Source: Mameliella sp. CS4
GTDB taxonomy: Bacteria > Pseudomonadota > Alphaproteobacteria > Rhodobacterales > Rhodobacteraceae
Length of the DNA stretch: 64,000 nucleotides
Direction: 5' to 3'
NCBI RefSeq assembly: GCF_019392335.1
Contig: NZ_JAHXRQ010000001.1
Coordinates: 496,001 to 560,000, forward strand
The notes under the pieces: generated by a model
Databases searched by the model: none
Seen by the model: the letters and a program-made list of their open reading frames with translations, nothing else
What the model was told of the DNA's origin: nothing
Made by a program: the position numbers and the translations under genes
In this document: positions 9,380 to 17,828 of the stretch, piece after piece
Layout of the letters: every line of letters starts with the position of its first letter
Numbering within the stretch: position 1 is the first letter of the stretch

Positions 9380-10371
9380 TTCGGATGCCTCAGCCGCGGG
9401 TTGGACAGGATCGACAGGATGTCGGCGGTCAGGTTCAGCAGGATATAAGCGGCGGCAAAGATCAGGCAGCATGCCTGAACCACCGGAATATCCCGGATCT
9501 TGACGCTGTCCACGAACAACTGGCCGATGCCGGGATAGACAAAGACAACCTCGACCACCACGACCCCGGTGATGAGATACGCCAGGTTCAGCGCGATGAC
9601 GTTGATGATCGGCGCCAGCGCGTTGGGCAGCGCATGATGCACGATCACCCGCATCGGCTTGATCCCCTTCAGGCGCGCCATCTCGATATAGGGGCTGGCC
9701 AGCAGGTTGATGATCGCCGCACGGGTCATCCGCATCATGTGCGCCGTCACCACAAGGGTCAGGGTCAACGCCGGCAGCAGCGTCTTCTGCAACCGTTCGC
9801 CAAAGCCCATGTCCGCGTAGATATTGGACAAGGACGGCAGAAGCGGGTTCAGCACCGCCAGGAAGAGGATCAGCACATAGGCCAGAAAGAACTCGGGGCT
9901 GGAAATAGAGGTCAGCGTCGAGACGTTCGCCACCTTGTCGAAGACGGAATTCCGATAAAGCGCCGCCAGCACGCCCAGCGTCACCGCAAAGGGCACGGCG
10001 ATGGCGGCAGTGACACCGGCAAGGAACATCGTGTTGGCGAACCGCGGCGCGATCTGCTGGGCCACGGAGGTCCGCACACCCGAATCGTCACCGACAAAGC
10101 TGGCGAAATTCGCCTGGGCAAAGGAATTGCCCAGATCGCCCTGTAACGCACCGGCCAGCCATTGAAGGTAGCGCGTCACCGGGTCCTGATCGAGCCCGAG
10201 ATCCCGGCGGATGGCCGCCACGGCCTCGGGTGTGGCCCCCTGCCCCAGGATCGCCTCGGCGAAATCCCCGGGGAGCATGTTCACCGCCGTAAAGATGACG
10301 ATGGAAACAATGAACAGCGTCAAAAGGCCCAGCGCGAGACGCTGGAGGATGATTTTGATTACCGGATTCAA
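9376..10371 (-). CDS. Peptide-type ABC permease, DppB-like (331 aa)
   Basis: Inner-membrane permease, first gene of the minus-strand importer operon. It shows the DppB layout: an N-terminal span with VNMLPGDFAEAILG, the RRDLGLDQDPVTRYLQWL periplasmic segment, the coupling motif YIEMARLKGIKP, and HHALPNALAPIINVIAL before the last spans. The start appears to be TTG, as no in-frame ATG lies before the first membrane span; AGGG stands a few bases upstream. The upstream proline iminopeptidase gene ends 79 bp earlier on the same strand, so cotranscription of a peptidase with a peptide importer is possible. Confidence 0.9.
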   Translation of the reverse strand: MNPVIKIILQRLALGLLTLFIVSIVIFTAVNMLPGDFAEAILGQGATPEAVAAIRRDLGLDQDPVTRYLQWLAGALQGDLGNSFAQANFASFVGDDSGVRTSVAQQIAPRFANTMFLAGVTAAIAVPFAVTLGVLAALYRNSVFDKVANVSTLTSISSPEFFLAYVLILFLAVLNPLLPSLSNIYADMGFGERLQKTLLPALTLTLVVTAHMMRMTRAAIINLLASPYIEMARLKGIKPMRVIVHHALPNALAPIINVIALNLAYLITGVVVVEVVFVYPGIGQLFVDSVKIRDIPVVQACCLIFAAAYILLNLTADILSILSNPRLRHPK

Positions 10372-10450
10372 GATCCCTGTCGATTTCTTGTTTTCGTTAC
10401 AGCTACGTTAGCGCCTGAGAACGGTGTGTAAACCCTGTGTCTGGACTGTT

Positions 10451-11428
10451 TCAGTCCCTCAGACTGGCCAGATCGTCCATCACGCGCACCAATTCGGCGC
10501 TGATCCCGGGTTCTGACAGCGCATGGCCCGCGTTCCGGATCATCCGCAGATCGGCCCCGGGCCAGGCCTGCGCCAGGTCCCAGGCACGGCGCGGCGGACA
10601 GATCATGTCATAGCGGCCCTGCACGATGACCCCCGGCACGTCGGCAATCCGGCTGGTGTTGTTCAGGATCCAGCCATCTTCGTCCAGGAAACCCGCGTTG
10701 ATGAAATAGTGATTCTCGAGCCGGGCAAAGGCGCGGGCGTATTCCCCGGGTGCCTCGCCGCCCATCCCGTTGGAATAGACAGAGGCCAGCGCGTTTTCCC
10801 AGGACGACCAGGCCTGCGCATAACGCGTCTCTGTCCGCAGGTCGCCGCTGAACAGCCGCTTGTGATAGGCGCCGATCAGATCGTCCCGCTCGTCCTCGGG
10901 GATCATGTCGGAAAAACGCGCCCAGGGCTCGGGCCAGAATTGTCCGGCACCGCCACCATAGAACCAGTCCAGCTCTGTCCGGGTCATCATGAAAACGCCG
11001 CGCAGCACCAACTGGCACACCGCCTCGGGGTGGCTTATGGCATAGATCAGCGCCAGTGTCGCACCCCAGCTGCCGCCAAAGACGACGGCGCGGTCGATGT
11101 CCAGCTCGGCGCGGATGCGTTCGATGTCAGAGACCAGATCCCAGGTGGTATTGGCCACCACGCTGGCATGGGGCCGCGACCGTCCACAGCCGCGCTGGTC
11201 GAACAGGATGACGCGATAGTGCCGGGGATCGAAATAACGCCGCATCGCCGGGCTGCAGCCGCCGCCCGGCCCACCATGCAGCACGATGACCGGCTGGCCC
11301 TCGGGGTTGCCGCATTGCTCGACGTAGATCCTGTGCCCGTCCCCGACATCCAGCATACGTTGATCGAACGGGTCGATCGCCGGATAGAGATACTGCACTG
11401 CGCGCTTTTGGCCCGGGATTTTGTCCAT
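10451..11428 (-). CDS. pip: Proline iminopeptidase (325 aa)
   Basis: Alpha/beta-hydrolase fold peptidase of family S33, which releases N-terminal proline from peptides in the cytoplasm. The oxyanion motif HGGPGGG, the nucleophile elbow [10 protein letters not shown], the late acid in [10 protein letters not shown] and the final histidine in [10 protein letters not shown] form a complete catalytic set. Length and the DQRGCGRS motif are standard. It lies immediately upstream of a peptide-type ABC importer on the same strand, which fits a role in using imported proline-containing peptides, though that link is inferred from position only. Confidence 0.93.
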   Translation of the reverse strand: MDKIPGQKRAVQYLYPAIDPFDQRMLDVGDGHRIYVEQCGNPEGQPVIVLHGGPGGGCSPAMRRYFDPRHYRVILFDQRGCGRSRPHASVVANTTWDLVSDIERIRAELDIDRAVVFGGSWGATLALIYAISHPEAVCQLVLRGVFMMTRTELDWFYGGGAGQFWPEPWARFSDMIPEDERDDLIGAYHKRLFSGDLRTETRYAQAWSSWENALASVYSNGMGGEAPGEYARAFARLENHYFINAGFLDEDGWILNNTSRIADVPGVIVQGRYDMICPPRRAWDLAQAWPGADLRMIRNAGHALSEPGISAELVRVMDDLASLRD

Positions 11429-11475
11429 GCCCTACCTATATTGCGCCTCAAGGGCAAAAGACCATGAGGAAATTC

Positions 11476-12213
11476 ATGACGACCACCGTCGACGCATCCG
11501 AGATCGCCAAGTTCGAAGCGATGGCCGCCGAATGGTGGGATCCGCATGGCAAGTTCAAACCCCTGCACATGATGAATCCCGTTCGGCTGGACTATATCAC
11601 CAACCAGATCGCGGCAGAATTCGATCGTGATCTGACAGGGGCGCAGCCCTTCGCGGGCCTGCGGATCATGGACATCGGCTGTGGCGGCGGCCTGCTGTCG
11701 GAACCGATGGCGCGGCTGGGCGCCGAGGTGGTCGGCGTCGACGCCGCCGAGCGCAACATCCCCGTGGCGCAGACCCATGCGGCCCAGTCCGGCCTGCAGA
11801 TCGACTATCGCTATACCACGGCCGAGGCGATGGCAGCGGCAGGCGAACGCTTTGACGTGGTGCTGAACATGGAGGTGGTCGAACATGTGGCCGATCCGCT
11901 GGCCTATCTCACCGCCTGCCGGCAATTGCTGAAACCGGGCGGGCTGCACATCTGTTCGACCATCAACCGCAACCCCAAGAGTTTCGCGGTGGCGATCCTG
12001 GGCGCGGAATACGTCATGCGCTGGTTGCCCAAGGGCACCCATGAATGGGCCAAGTTCATCACCCCGGACGAGCTTTATGACCTGATGCGCCAGGCCGGGC
12101 TGGAGCCGGTCGACCGCAAGGGGTTCGTCTTCAACCCTGTCAGCTGGGTCTGGCGCGTGTCCGACCGCGACCTCAGCGTGAACTATGTCACGGCCTCGCT
12201 GAACCCGGCCTGA
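11476..12213 (+). CDS. ubiG: UbiG, 3-demethylubiquinone O-methyltransferase (245 aa)
   Basis: SAM-dependent O-methyltransferase catalysing both O-methylation steps of ubiquinone synthesis. The N-terminal [19 protein letters not shown] is diagnostic of UbiG. The SAM-binding loop [18 protein letters not shown] follows, and NMEVVEHV and [11 protein letters not shown] are also typical. The second in-frame ATG was chosen because GAGGA stands 5 nt before it; an ATG four codons upstream overlaps that Shine-Dalgarno sequence. It is divergent from pip and convergent with the marR operon, separated from the latter by a large inverted repeat. Confidence 0.95.
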   Translation: MTTTVDASEIAKFEAMAAEWWDPHGKFKPLHMMNPVRLDYITNQIAAEFDRDLTGAQPFAGLRIMDIGCGGGLLSEPMARLGAEVVGVDAAERNIPVAQTHAAQSGLQIDYRYTTAEAMAAAGERFDVVLNMEVVEHVADPLAYLTACRQLLKPGGLHICSTINRNPKSFAVAILGAEYVMRWLPKGTHEWAKFITPDELYDLMRQAGLEPVDRKGFVFNPVSWVWRVSDRDLSVNYVTASLNPA

Positions 12214-12225
12214 AGCGAAAAAGGG

Positions 12226-12363
12226 GGGCGCTGCCCCCCGTCTCCCTTCGGTCGACTCCCCCCGGAGGTATTTTTTGGCCCAAAGAAACATGGGCGCGGG
12301 CTGGGTCTTCTTTGGGCGCCGAAATACTCCGGGGGAGTCCCGCAGAGACGGGTGCAGCGCCCC
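12226..12363. repeat. Long imperfect inverted repeat between ubiG and marR
   Basis: Two arms of roughly 55-60 bp (about 12226-12287 and 12308-12363) are reverse complements with a few mismatches. Outer segments pair GGGGCGCTGC with GCAGCGCCCC; inner segments pair GACTCCCCCCGGAG with CTCCGGGGGAGTC and GGCCCAAAGAA with TTCTTTGGGC. It fills the whole gap between two convergent genes, so it probably terminates both. The GGAGTATTT-type core recurs at 21071 and 45905. Confidence 0.8.
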
Positions 12364-12795
12364 CTATTCTTCCAGCCGCAGCCGCAACTCGCGCAGAACG
12401 GGCAGCGCGGCGCGCACGCGGTCCTCGCCCAGATCGCCCAGCATCTCCTCGATCAGAGGCGTGATGGCGACCAGCGCCGCCTCGCGCGCCGAGCGGCCCG
12501 CCGGAGAGATCGAGACCAGCTTGCGCCGGGCATCGTCCCAGTCGGGGCGGATGTGGACGTAGCCCGCGATTTCCAGCTTTGACAGCGTATTGGTCATCGC
12601 GCCACGGGTAACGTGGAAGGCCCGCGCCAGTTGCGCCGGGGTCTTTTCACCCCCCCGGGCAAGGTGATTCAGCACCGAGAAATGCGAGATTTCCATGCGG
12701 TTCGGCAGCACCTTGGTCAACCGCGCGCGCAACAACTGATCCGCGGTCAGCAGTTCGGAGAAAAGCGATATGGCAAGACCGCTGGCGTCGCTCAT
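12364..12795 (-). CDS. MarR-family transcriptional regulator (143 aa)
   Basis: Winged-helix repressor of the MarR type. The DNA-binding part is visible around residues 38-95: SHFSVLNHLARGGEKTPAQLARAFHVTRGAMTN, then the wing VHIRPDWDDARRKLVSISPAG with the conserved D-x-R. The C-terminal helix forms the dimer interface. The start overlaps the upstream nitrilase gene by 4 nt, so it is the last gene of the comF-grxC-nitrilase-marR operon. The ligand and target operators are unknown; autoregulation of this operon is possible but no operator was identified. Confidence 0.88.
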   Translation of the reverse strand: MSDASGLAISLFSELLTADQLLRARLTKVLPNRMEISHFSVLNHLARGGEKTPAQLARAFHVTRGAMTNTLSKLEIAGYVHIRPDWDDARRKLVSISPAGRSAREAALVAITPLIEEMLGDLGEDRVRAALPVLRELRLRLEE

Positions 12796-13625
12796 GCCGG
12801 TCCCTCGAACCTGCGGTCATGGGTCAGGGCCGGCACCTTGCGCCGCGCCTCATCGACCGCGCCCATGTCGAGGTCGACGCAGAACACTCCCGGTTCGGTG
12901 CCCGCGTCCAGCAGCACCTCGCCCCAGGGAGATATCACCATCGTATGGCCATATGTCTTGCGTGCCCGGCCCGCCTTTGCCGCGTGCTGGCCCGACTGGG
13001 CCGGCGCCAGGACGTAACAGCCTGTCTCGATCGCGCGGGCCTGCAACAGCGGTTGCCAGTGCATCGGGCCGGTGCCCGGCGAAAAAGCCGCCGGGACGGT
13101 CAGCACCTGCGCCCCCGCCTGCGCCAGTGCGCGGTAGAGATAGGCGAACCGGACGTCATAGCAGATGCTGAGACCGATATTCGCCAAGGGCGTCCGCGCC
13201 AGAACCGCCCGCCCGCCGGGCGCATAGCCCGAGGATTCGCGGTAGGTCTCTGTCTCGGAGACCTGCACATCGAACATGTGCATCTTGTCGTAGCGCGCGG
13301 CGATGTCGCCATCCGGCGCAATCAGGAAGGACCGGTTGACGAAACGCGTTTCCGGGGGTTCCGCCTTTTGCGCCAGCGATCCCGCCAGAACCCAGATCCC
13401 CAGATCCGCCGCCGAGGCGCGCAAACCGGCCAGCACCTCGTCCTCATCCTCGGGGCGCAGCACCTCTGCCTGGTGCGCGCGGTCCATCGAGACACAGTTG
13501 CAGACCTCGGGCGTCAACGCGATCTGCGCGCCTTCACCCTGCGCGAGGGACAACATCCCCCGCATCGTGGCCAGGTTCTCTGCCGGATCGTCCGACGAGG
13601 TCATTTGCAACAGCGCGGCTCGCAT
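12792..13625 (-). CDS. Carbon-nitrogen hydrolase, Nit/omega-amidase type (277 aa)
   Basis: Cytoplasmic nitrilase-superfamily amidohydrolase. The Glu-Lys-Cys triad is visible: Glu in ALTPEVCN, Lys in YDKMHMFDV, and nucleophile Cys in GLSICYDVRF. The DKMHMFDV context and RESSGYAPG resemble the Nit1/Nit2 branch, whose members hydrolyse deaminated glutathione or alpha-ketoglutaramate; that assignment is inferred. The start codon overlaps the grxC stop by one base (TGATG), implying coupled translation with a glutathione-dependent glutaredoxin, which suits a glutathione-repair role. Confidence 0.9.
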   Translation of the reverse strand: MRAALLQMTSSDDPAENLATMRGMLSLAQGEGAQIALTPEVCNCVSMDRAHQAEVLRPEDEDEVLAGLRASAADLGIWVLAGSLAQKAEPPETRFVNRSFLIAPDGDIAARYDKMHMFDVQVSETETYRESSGYAPGGRAVLARTPLANIGLSICYDVRFAYLYRALAQAGAQVLTVPAAFSPGTGPMHWQPLLQARAIETGCYVLAPAQSGQHAAKAGRARKTYGHTMVISPWGEVLLDAGTEPGVFCVDLDMGAVDEARRKVPALTHDRRFEGPA

Positions 13626-13882
13626 CAGGTTGCCAGCAGAGGGTCCAGCTTGCCCTGCCGTTCCAGCGCCGCAAGTTCATCGTAACCACCGACGTGGGTT
13701 TCCCCGATGAAAATCTGCGGCACGGTGTGGCGACCGTGGGCACGGTCCATCATCTCGGACCGGCGGGTCGGCTCTTCCAGCACGTTGATGCCGGAATAGT
13801 CGACACCCTTGCTGTCAAGCAGCCGCTTGGCCGCGTGGCAATAGCCGCAGAGCGGCGAATAGTACATTTCGACCGGTTGCAT
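13625..13882 (-). CDS. grxC: Glutaredoxin 3 (85 aa)
   Basis: Small dithiol glutaredoxin reducing protein disulfides with glutathione. The redox motif is CGYC at residues 12-15 in place of the usual CPYC. The TVPQIFIG cis-proline loop and GGYDEL glutathione-binding segment are present. The start was chosen at the ATG preceded by GGAGG, giving the normal length. It lies 38 bp downstream of comF and is coupled by a one-base overlap to the nitrilase-family amidase. Confidence 0.94.
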   Translation of the reverse strand: MQPVEMYYSPLCGYCHAAKRLLDSKGVDYSGINVLEEPTRRSEMMDRAHGRHTVPQIFIGETHVGGYDELAALERQGKLDPLLAT

Positions 13883-13920
13883 CTCGGTCCTCCAGATCGT
13901 TCGTGCGTATGCTCTGGGAC

Positions 13921-14634
13921 TTATGCGTCTTTGGCCGCGCGCGCCAGTACGCTGACACAAACCTCTGTTGCACCAGCCGCAAGACAGGCCTCTGACGCGG
14001 CGGCCAATGTCGCACCGCTGGTCATGACATCATCGACGATCAGCACCGGGCGTCCTTCGATCATCGGGCGGCGCCAGTCGGGCACGCGGATCATGCCGTC
14101 GAGCGCGGTAAACCGTTCCTCGCGGCTTTTGCCTTCGAGACTGGGCGTGGGCCTGACCCGTTCCAGCGCGTCAGGACACCAGTCAAGCTCCAGATCCCGC
14201 GCCAACGCCTCTGCCAGCAGGGCGGACTGGTTGTAGCGCCGTTTCAGGTGGCGCCTGACATGCAGGGGCACCGGCACCGCCAGCATGTTGTCCCGGATCA
14301 GCCCGCGTGTGACCCGTGCCATCCATTTCGCCGCCGGGCGCGCGATGTCGTGCCGGTCGCCGTGTTTCAACGCCAGAACCATGCGCCGGCCCCGGTCACG
14401 ATAGACCAGCGCCGCGCGCCCGTGGCGCCAGGGGCGTGCGATGCTCAGACAATCGTCGCAATGTTCCGCCCGGTCGGACTGACCCGGCAGGGGCACGCCG
14501 CAGAGATCGCAGGACAGGCCGGATATGAACGGCGTATCCCGCCAGCAGGTCCCGCAAAGGCCGAAATCCGTTTCCACCAGCCCGCCGCAGGCCAGGCAGC
14601 GCGGCGGATAGACCATCTGCACCAGGGTTTGCAT
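13921..14634 (-). CDS. ComF-family phosphoribosyltransferase-like protein (237 aa)
   Basis: ComF family, a double zinc ribbon joined to a type I phosphoribosyltransferase domain. In Firmicutes ComF is needed for DNA uptake; here the role is unproven. The N-terminal ribbons show CLACG, CGTCW, CDLCG and CDDC cysteine pairs. The PRPP loop VLIVDDVMTSGATL is intact near the C-terminus. A start ten codons upstream (position 14664) has GGGGAGG 9 nt before it and would overlap the divergent methyltransferase gene; the shorter start is used here on family length. It is the first gene of the operon with grxC. Confidence 0.85.
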   Translation of the reverse strand: MQTLVQMVYPPRCLACGGLVETDFGLCGTCWRDTPFISGLSCDLCGVPLPGQSDRAEHCDDCLSIARPWRHGRAALVYRDRGRRMVLALKHGDRHDIARPAAKWMARVTRGLIRDNMLAVPVPLHVRRHLKRRYNQSALLAEALARDLELDWCPDALERVRPTPSLEGKSREERFTALDGMIRVPDWRRPMIEGRPVLIVDDVMTSGATLAAASEACLAAGATEVCVSVLARAAKDA

Positions 14635-14652
14635 CCCCGTCGACCACAGCCT

Positions 14653-15483
14653 ATGAGCCAACATATGCCCAATCCTCCCCGTCTCACCGACCGGCACGCC
14701 CTGACCCTGCATCGCGCCCGCGCACGCGAGGAGGCGCTGTTCCTGCACGAGGCCGCGCGCGACGACGCGCAGGATCGTCTCGCGATGGTTAACAAGGGGT
14801 TTACAGAAGTGGCCGTGGTGACGCCTTTCCCGCAGGTCTGGCAGTCCTCTTTCCCCGACGCGACACTCGTCGCGGACGCCGAGGTGCTGGACCTGACAGA
14901 GGGCGCGCATGATCTGGTGATCCACGCGCTCTGCCTGCACTGGGCCGACGACCCGGTGGGCCAGATGATCCAGTGCCGCCGCGCGCTGCGGCCCGACGGG
15001 CTGTGTCTGGTGCTGACGCTGGGCGGACAGACCCTGCACGAGTTGCGCGCCGCGCTGGCCCAGGCGGAAACCGAGGTCACCGGCGGGCTGTCGCCCCGCG
15101 TGGCCCCGATGGGCGAGATCCGCGACCTGGGCGCGCTGTTGCAGCGCGCGGGGCTTGCGCTGCCGGTGGCCGATTCCGCGCCGCTGACCGCCAGCTATGC
15201 CACACCGTTTCACCTGATGCGCGAGTTGCGCGCAATGGGCGAGAACAACGCGCTGGAGGGCCGCCTGCGCCATCCCACCCGCCGCGCCGTCCTGTTGCGC
15301 GCGGCCGAGATCTATGCCCAGGAGTTCACCCTGCCAGACAGCCGCGTGCCCGCGACATTCGAGATCATCACGCTGACCGGATGGGCGCCCGATGCCTCGC
15401 AGCCACAGCCGCTGCGTCCCGGATCCGCCGCCCAGCGCCTGGCTGATGCGCTGAATACCTCGGAAACGCCTTTGAAAGATTGA
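14653..15483 (+). CDS. SAM-dependent methyltransferase, BioC/NDUFAF5-like (276 aa)
   Basis: Class I methyltransferase-like protein. It starts with PRLTDRHALTLHRARA and contains VLDLTEGAHDLVIHALCLHWADDPVG and RRALRPDGLCLVLTLGG, typical of the NDUFAF5/BioC-related family found beside hemH or comF in Rhodobacteraceae. The SAM loop is degenerate compared with UbiG. A second ATG four codons later is equally possible; neither has a strong ribosome-binding site. It is divergent from comF and followed closely by hemH. The mitochondrial relative acts in complex I assembly (arginine hydroxylation), so a related role is a reasonable but unproven guess. Confidence 0.8.
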   Translation: MSQHMPNPPRLTDRHALTLHRARAREEALFLHEAARDDAQDRLAMVNKGFTEVAVVTPFPQVWQSSFPDATLVADAEVLDLTEGAHDLVIHALCLHWADDPVGQMIQCRRALRPDGLCLVLTLGGQTLHELRAALAQAETEVTGGLSPRVAPMGEIRDLGALLQRAGLALPVADSAPLTASYATPFHLMRELRAMGENNALEGRLRHPTRRAVLLRAAEIYAQEFTLPDSRVPATFEIITLTGWAPDASQPQPLRPGSAAQRLADALNTSETPLKD

Positions 15484-15538
15484 CGCAGTGCAGAACGACG
15501 ATACATCCAGCCAAACGCGTGATCACGGGACAGACATC

Positions 15539-16603
15539 ATGCTTGACGCCACCACTTCCGCCAAACGTCCGGCCCATGCCCCCGACGACCATCCCAGCCT
15601 CCCGCGCGAGCGCGTGGGCGTGCTGCTGGCCAACCTGGGAACGCCGGACAATTACGACTATTGGTCGATGCGCCGCTACCTGAACGAGTTCCTCTCGGAC
15701 CAGCGTGTGATCGACTATCCCAAGTGGAAATGGCAGCCGCTGCTGCAACTCATCATCCTGACCAAACGCCCCTTCAGTTCGGGCGAGGCCTACAAGTCGA
15801 TCTGGAACGAGGAGGCGGGGGAAAGCCCGCTGATGACCATCACAAAGGACCAGACCGCCGCCATCGCGCAGAAGATGGCCGACCGCTACGGCGATCAGGT
15901 CAAGGTCGATTTCTGCATGCGCTACGGCAATCCGTCGACGCAGTCCAAGGTCCGCGAGATGGTCGAGGCGGGGTGCCACAAGATCCTGTTTTTCCCGCTC
16001 TATCCGCACTACGCCGGCGCCACTTCCGCCACCGCGAACGACCAGTTCTTTCGCGCGCTGATGCAGGAGAAATGGCAGCCGACCGCGCGGGTCGTCGACC
16101 CCTATTTCGGCCACCCGATGTATATCGAAGCGCTGGCCCAGTCGATCGAACGTGCCTACGCGCAGGCCGAATCGCGCCCCGACATCCTGGTCTGTTCCTA
16201 CCACGGGGTGCCGAAACGCTACCTGCTGGAGGGCGATCCCTACCATTGCCAGTGCCAGAAGACGACTCGCCTCCTGCGCGAGCGTCTGGGCTGGGACGAG
16301 ACCGAGATCACCACCACTTTCCAGAGTCGATTCGGCCCCGAGGAGTGGTTGAAACCCTACACTGTGGACGAGGTCGCCCGGCTGGCGAAAGAAGACGGCA
16401 AGAAACACATCGCCGTCTGCGCCCCGGCCTTTTCGGCCGACTGCATCGAGACGCTCGAAGAGATCAACGAAGAGATCAAGGAGAGCTTTGAAGAGGCGGG
16501 CGGCGAAGAGTTCACCTATATTCCCTGCCTCAACGACGACCCGGCGCATATCGACGCCCTGTCGCAACTGATCGAGGAAAACCTGGGCGGCTGGGTCTCC
16601 TGA
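15539..16603 (+). CDS. hemH: Ferrochelatase (354 aa)
   Basis: Inserts ferrous iron into protoporphyrin IX, the last step of haem synthesis. GVLLANLGTPDNYDYWSMRRYL near the N-terminus, FCMRYGNPS in the middle and the SYHGVPKRYLLEGDPYHCQC block with its active-site histidine are diagnostic, as is CAPAFSADCIETLEEI near the end. The ATG start was preferred to an in-frame GTG 17 codons upstream; the added residues would be non-conserved. It follows the methyltransferase gene on the same strand and ends before a bidirectional terminator. Confidence 0.96.
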   Translation: MLDATTSAKRPAHAPDDHPSLPRERVGVLLANLGTPDNYDYWSMRRYLNEFLSDQRVIDYPKWKWQPLLQLIILTKRPFSSGEAYKSIWNEEAGESPLMTITKDQTAAIAQKMADRYGDQVKVDFCMRYGNPSTQSKVREMVEAGCHKILFFPLYPHYAGATSATANDQFFRALMQEKWQPTARVVDPYFGHPMYIEALAQSIERAYAQAESRPDILVCSYHGVPKRYLLEGDPYHCQCQKTTRLLRERLGWDETEITTTFQSRFGPEEWLKPYTVDEVARLAKEDGKKHIAVCAPAFSADCIETLEEINEEIKESFEEAGGEEFTYIPCLNDDPAHIDALSQLIEENLGGWVS

Positions 16604-16661
16604 CCTGGCCAAGCTCACGGTTTCGTTAGCTAATCACCGTGTGCACCGGACCCCGGAAATG

Positions 16662-16691
16662 AAAAAGGCGGTGCCGTCGCACCGCCTTTTT
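16662..16691. terminator. Bidirectional terminator hemH / small membrane protein
   Basis: AAAAAGGCGGTGC and GCACCGCCTTTTT form a perfect 13 bp stem with a CGTC loop, with A and T runs on the two sides. It serves hemH on the plus strand and the small-protein gene on the minus strand. Confidence 0.88.
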
Positions 16692-16715
16692 ACATGATCT
16701 TGCGACCGTCGACGA

Positions 16716-16916
16716 TTAGTCGGCGGCAACAGCTGCGATGATCGCGATGAGCAGCAGCGGGATCAGGAGACCAGCGGAGGACGATGCCTCTTGGGTTTCT
16801 TCCACGACCACGACGGGTTCCATAACCACTTCGTCCTTGGCGTACGACTTGTACGAACCGGCGAATGCGGTGGTTGCTGCACCAGCGAAAACGGCTGCGA
16901 GAGCGAGTTTTTTCAT
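16716..16916 (-). CDS. Small exported protein with C-terminal membrane segment (66 aa)
   Basis: Function unknown. Residues 1-19 form a signal peptide (MKKLALAAVFAGAATTAFA). A short acidic, valine-rich stretch follows (EPVVVVEETQEASSS), then a hydrophobic C-terminal helix (AGLLIPLLLIAIIAAVAAD) that could anchor the protein in a membrane. An AGAAG sequence precedes the ATG. I recall similar short proteins in other Rhodobacteraceae, but no function. It is an independent unit, with its own terminator downstream and a 148 bp gap to the next minus-strand gene upstream. Confidence 0.75.
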   Translation of the reverse strand: MKKLALAAVFAGAATTAFAGSYKSYAKDEVVMEPVVVVEETQEASSSAGLLIPLLLIAIIAAVAAD

Positions 16917-17064
16917 GTTTCTTCTCCAGATATTCGCCTACCGTGGCCACTATTGAACACACGACAGGCACCCAAGACTTACCTCGTATCCCTGTCTAAG
17001 CAGTAATTCAGAGGCTTTGCAATTGGTTCTTGGGCGCCTGATTTTGCGGTCCGCCCCTATGTCG

Positions 17065-17661
17065 TCAAATTAGCAACACCTGCGTTCCGACGTAGGCCAT
17101 CTCGTACAGTTGTTCGATGTGTTCGTTGTACAGGCCGATACATCCGTTCGACGAACGGCGCCCGATCTTGCGGGTGTCGTGGGTGCCGTGGATCCGGTAA
17201 TAGGTCCAGCTCAGGTGCAGGGCACGGGTGCCCAGGGGATTGTCCGGACCGGGGCCGACATAGTCCGGCCATTCCGGGTTGCGCCGCTTCATCGCCGGTG
17301 TCGGACGCCAGTCTGGGTTGGGGTCCTTCAGCACAACGCGGGTACGGCCACGCCGGGTCAGGTCCTCTGTCACCGGGACCGACGACGGGTACAGGTAATA
17401 GCTGCCGTCCTCGCGCCAGAAGTGCAGCGCCCGCGACGAGATGTCGACAAGGATCGCGCCCTTTTTGAGGTTGCTGAAGTAGTCCTTCCACTCCAGGGTC
17501 CGAAAGCTCGAGATGTTACGGCGCACGACATTCGTCACGTTGCGCTCGATCTCGGTGGTTCCGTCGTTCACGTTCTGTGCCAGTGCGGGTGTGCCGATCA
17601 GCGCCGCGCCGCCGGCGAGGAACGCGCGGCGGTCAAAGGGTCTTCCTACCGGTTTCGTCAT
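17065..17661 (-). CDS. L,D-transpeptidase, YkuD type, exported (198 aa)
   Basis: Periplasmic L,D-transpeptidase that forms 3-3 peptidoglycan cross-links or attaches proteins to peptidoglycan. The N-terminus (FDRRAFLAGGAALIGTPALAQ) is a Tat-like signal with RR. The catalytic domain shows HGTHD and the SSNGCIGLYN motif with the nucleophile Cys. The start was chosen at the ATG with GAGGA 9 nt upstream, 12 codons inside the longest frame. It is divergent from the CAP-domain lipoprotein, and a second L,D-transpeptidase of a different subfamily lies just beyond. Confidence 0.9.
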   Translation of the reverse strand: MTKPVGRPFDRRAFLAGGAALIGTPALAQNVNDGTTEIERNVTNVVRRNISSFRTLEWKDYFSNLKKGAILVDISSRALHFWREDGSYYLYPSSVPVTEDLTRRGRTRVVLKDPNPDWRPTPAMKRRNPEWPDYVGPGPDNPLGTRALHLSWTYYRIHGTHDTRKIGRRSSNGCIGLYNEHIEQLYEMAYVGTQVLLI

Positions 17662-17828
17662 GCTGCATTGTCCTCGGGGGTGTGTATCCTGTTGCACATA
17701 ATATGGCTCGAATGCCTCAGTCGCAATTCAAACACCTGTCAATATGCCGACTCACGCCGATGTGGGTTTGATCGGCAACGCGTCCTTCGCTAAGGCAGGG
17801 TCAAACGAAGAGTCCAAGAGCAGTCCAG

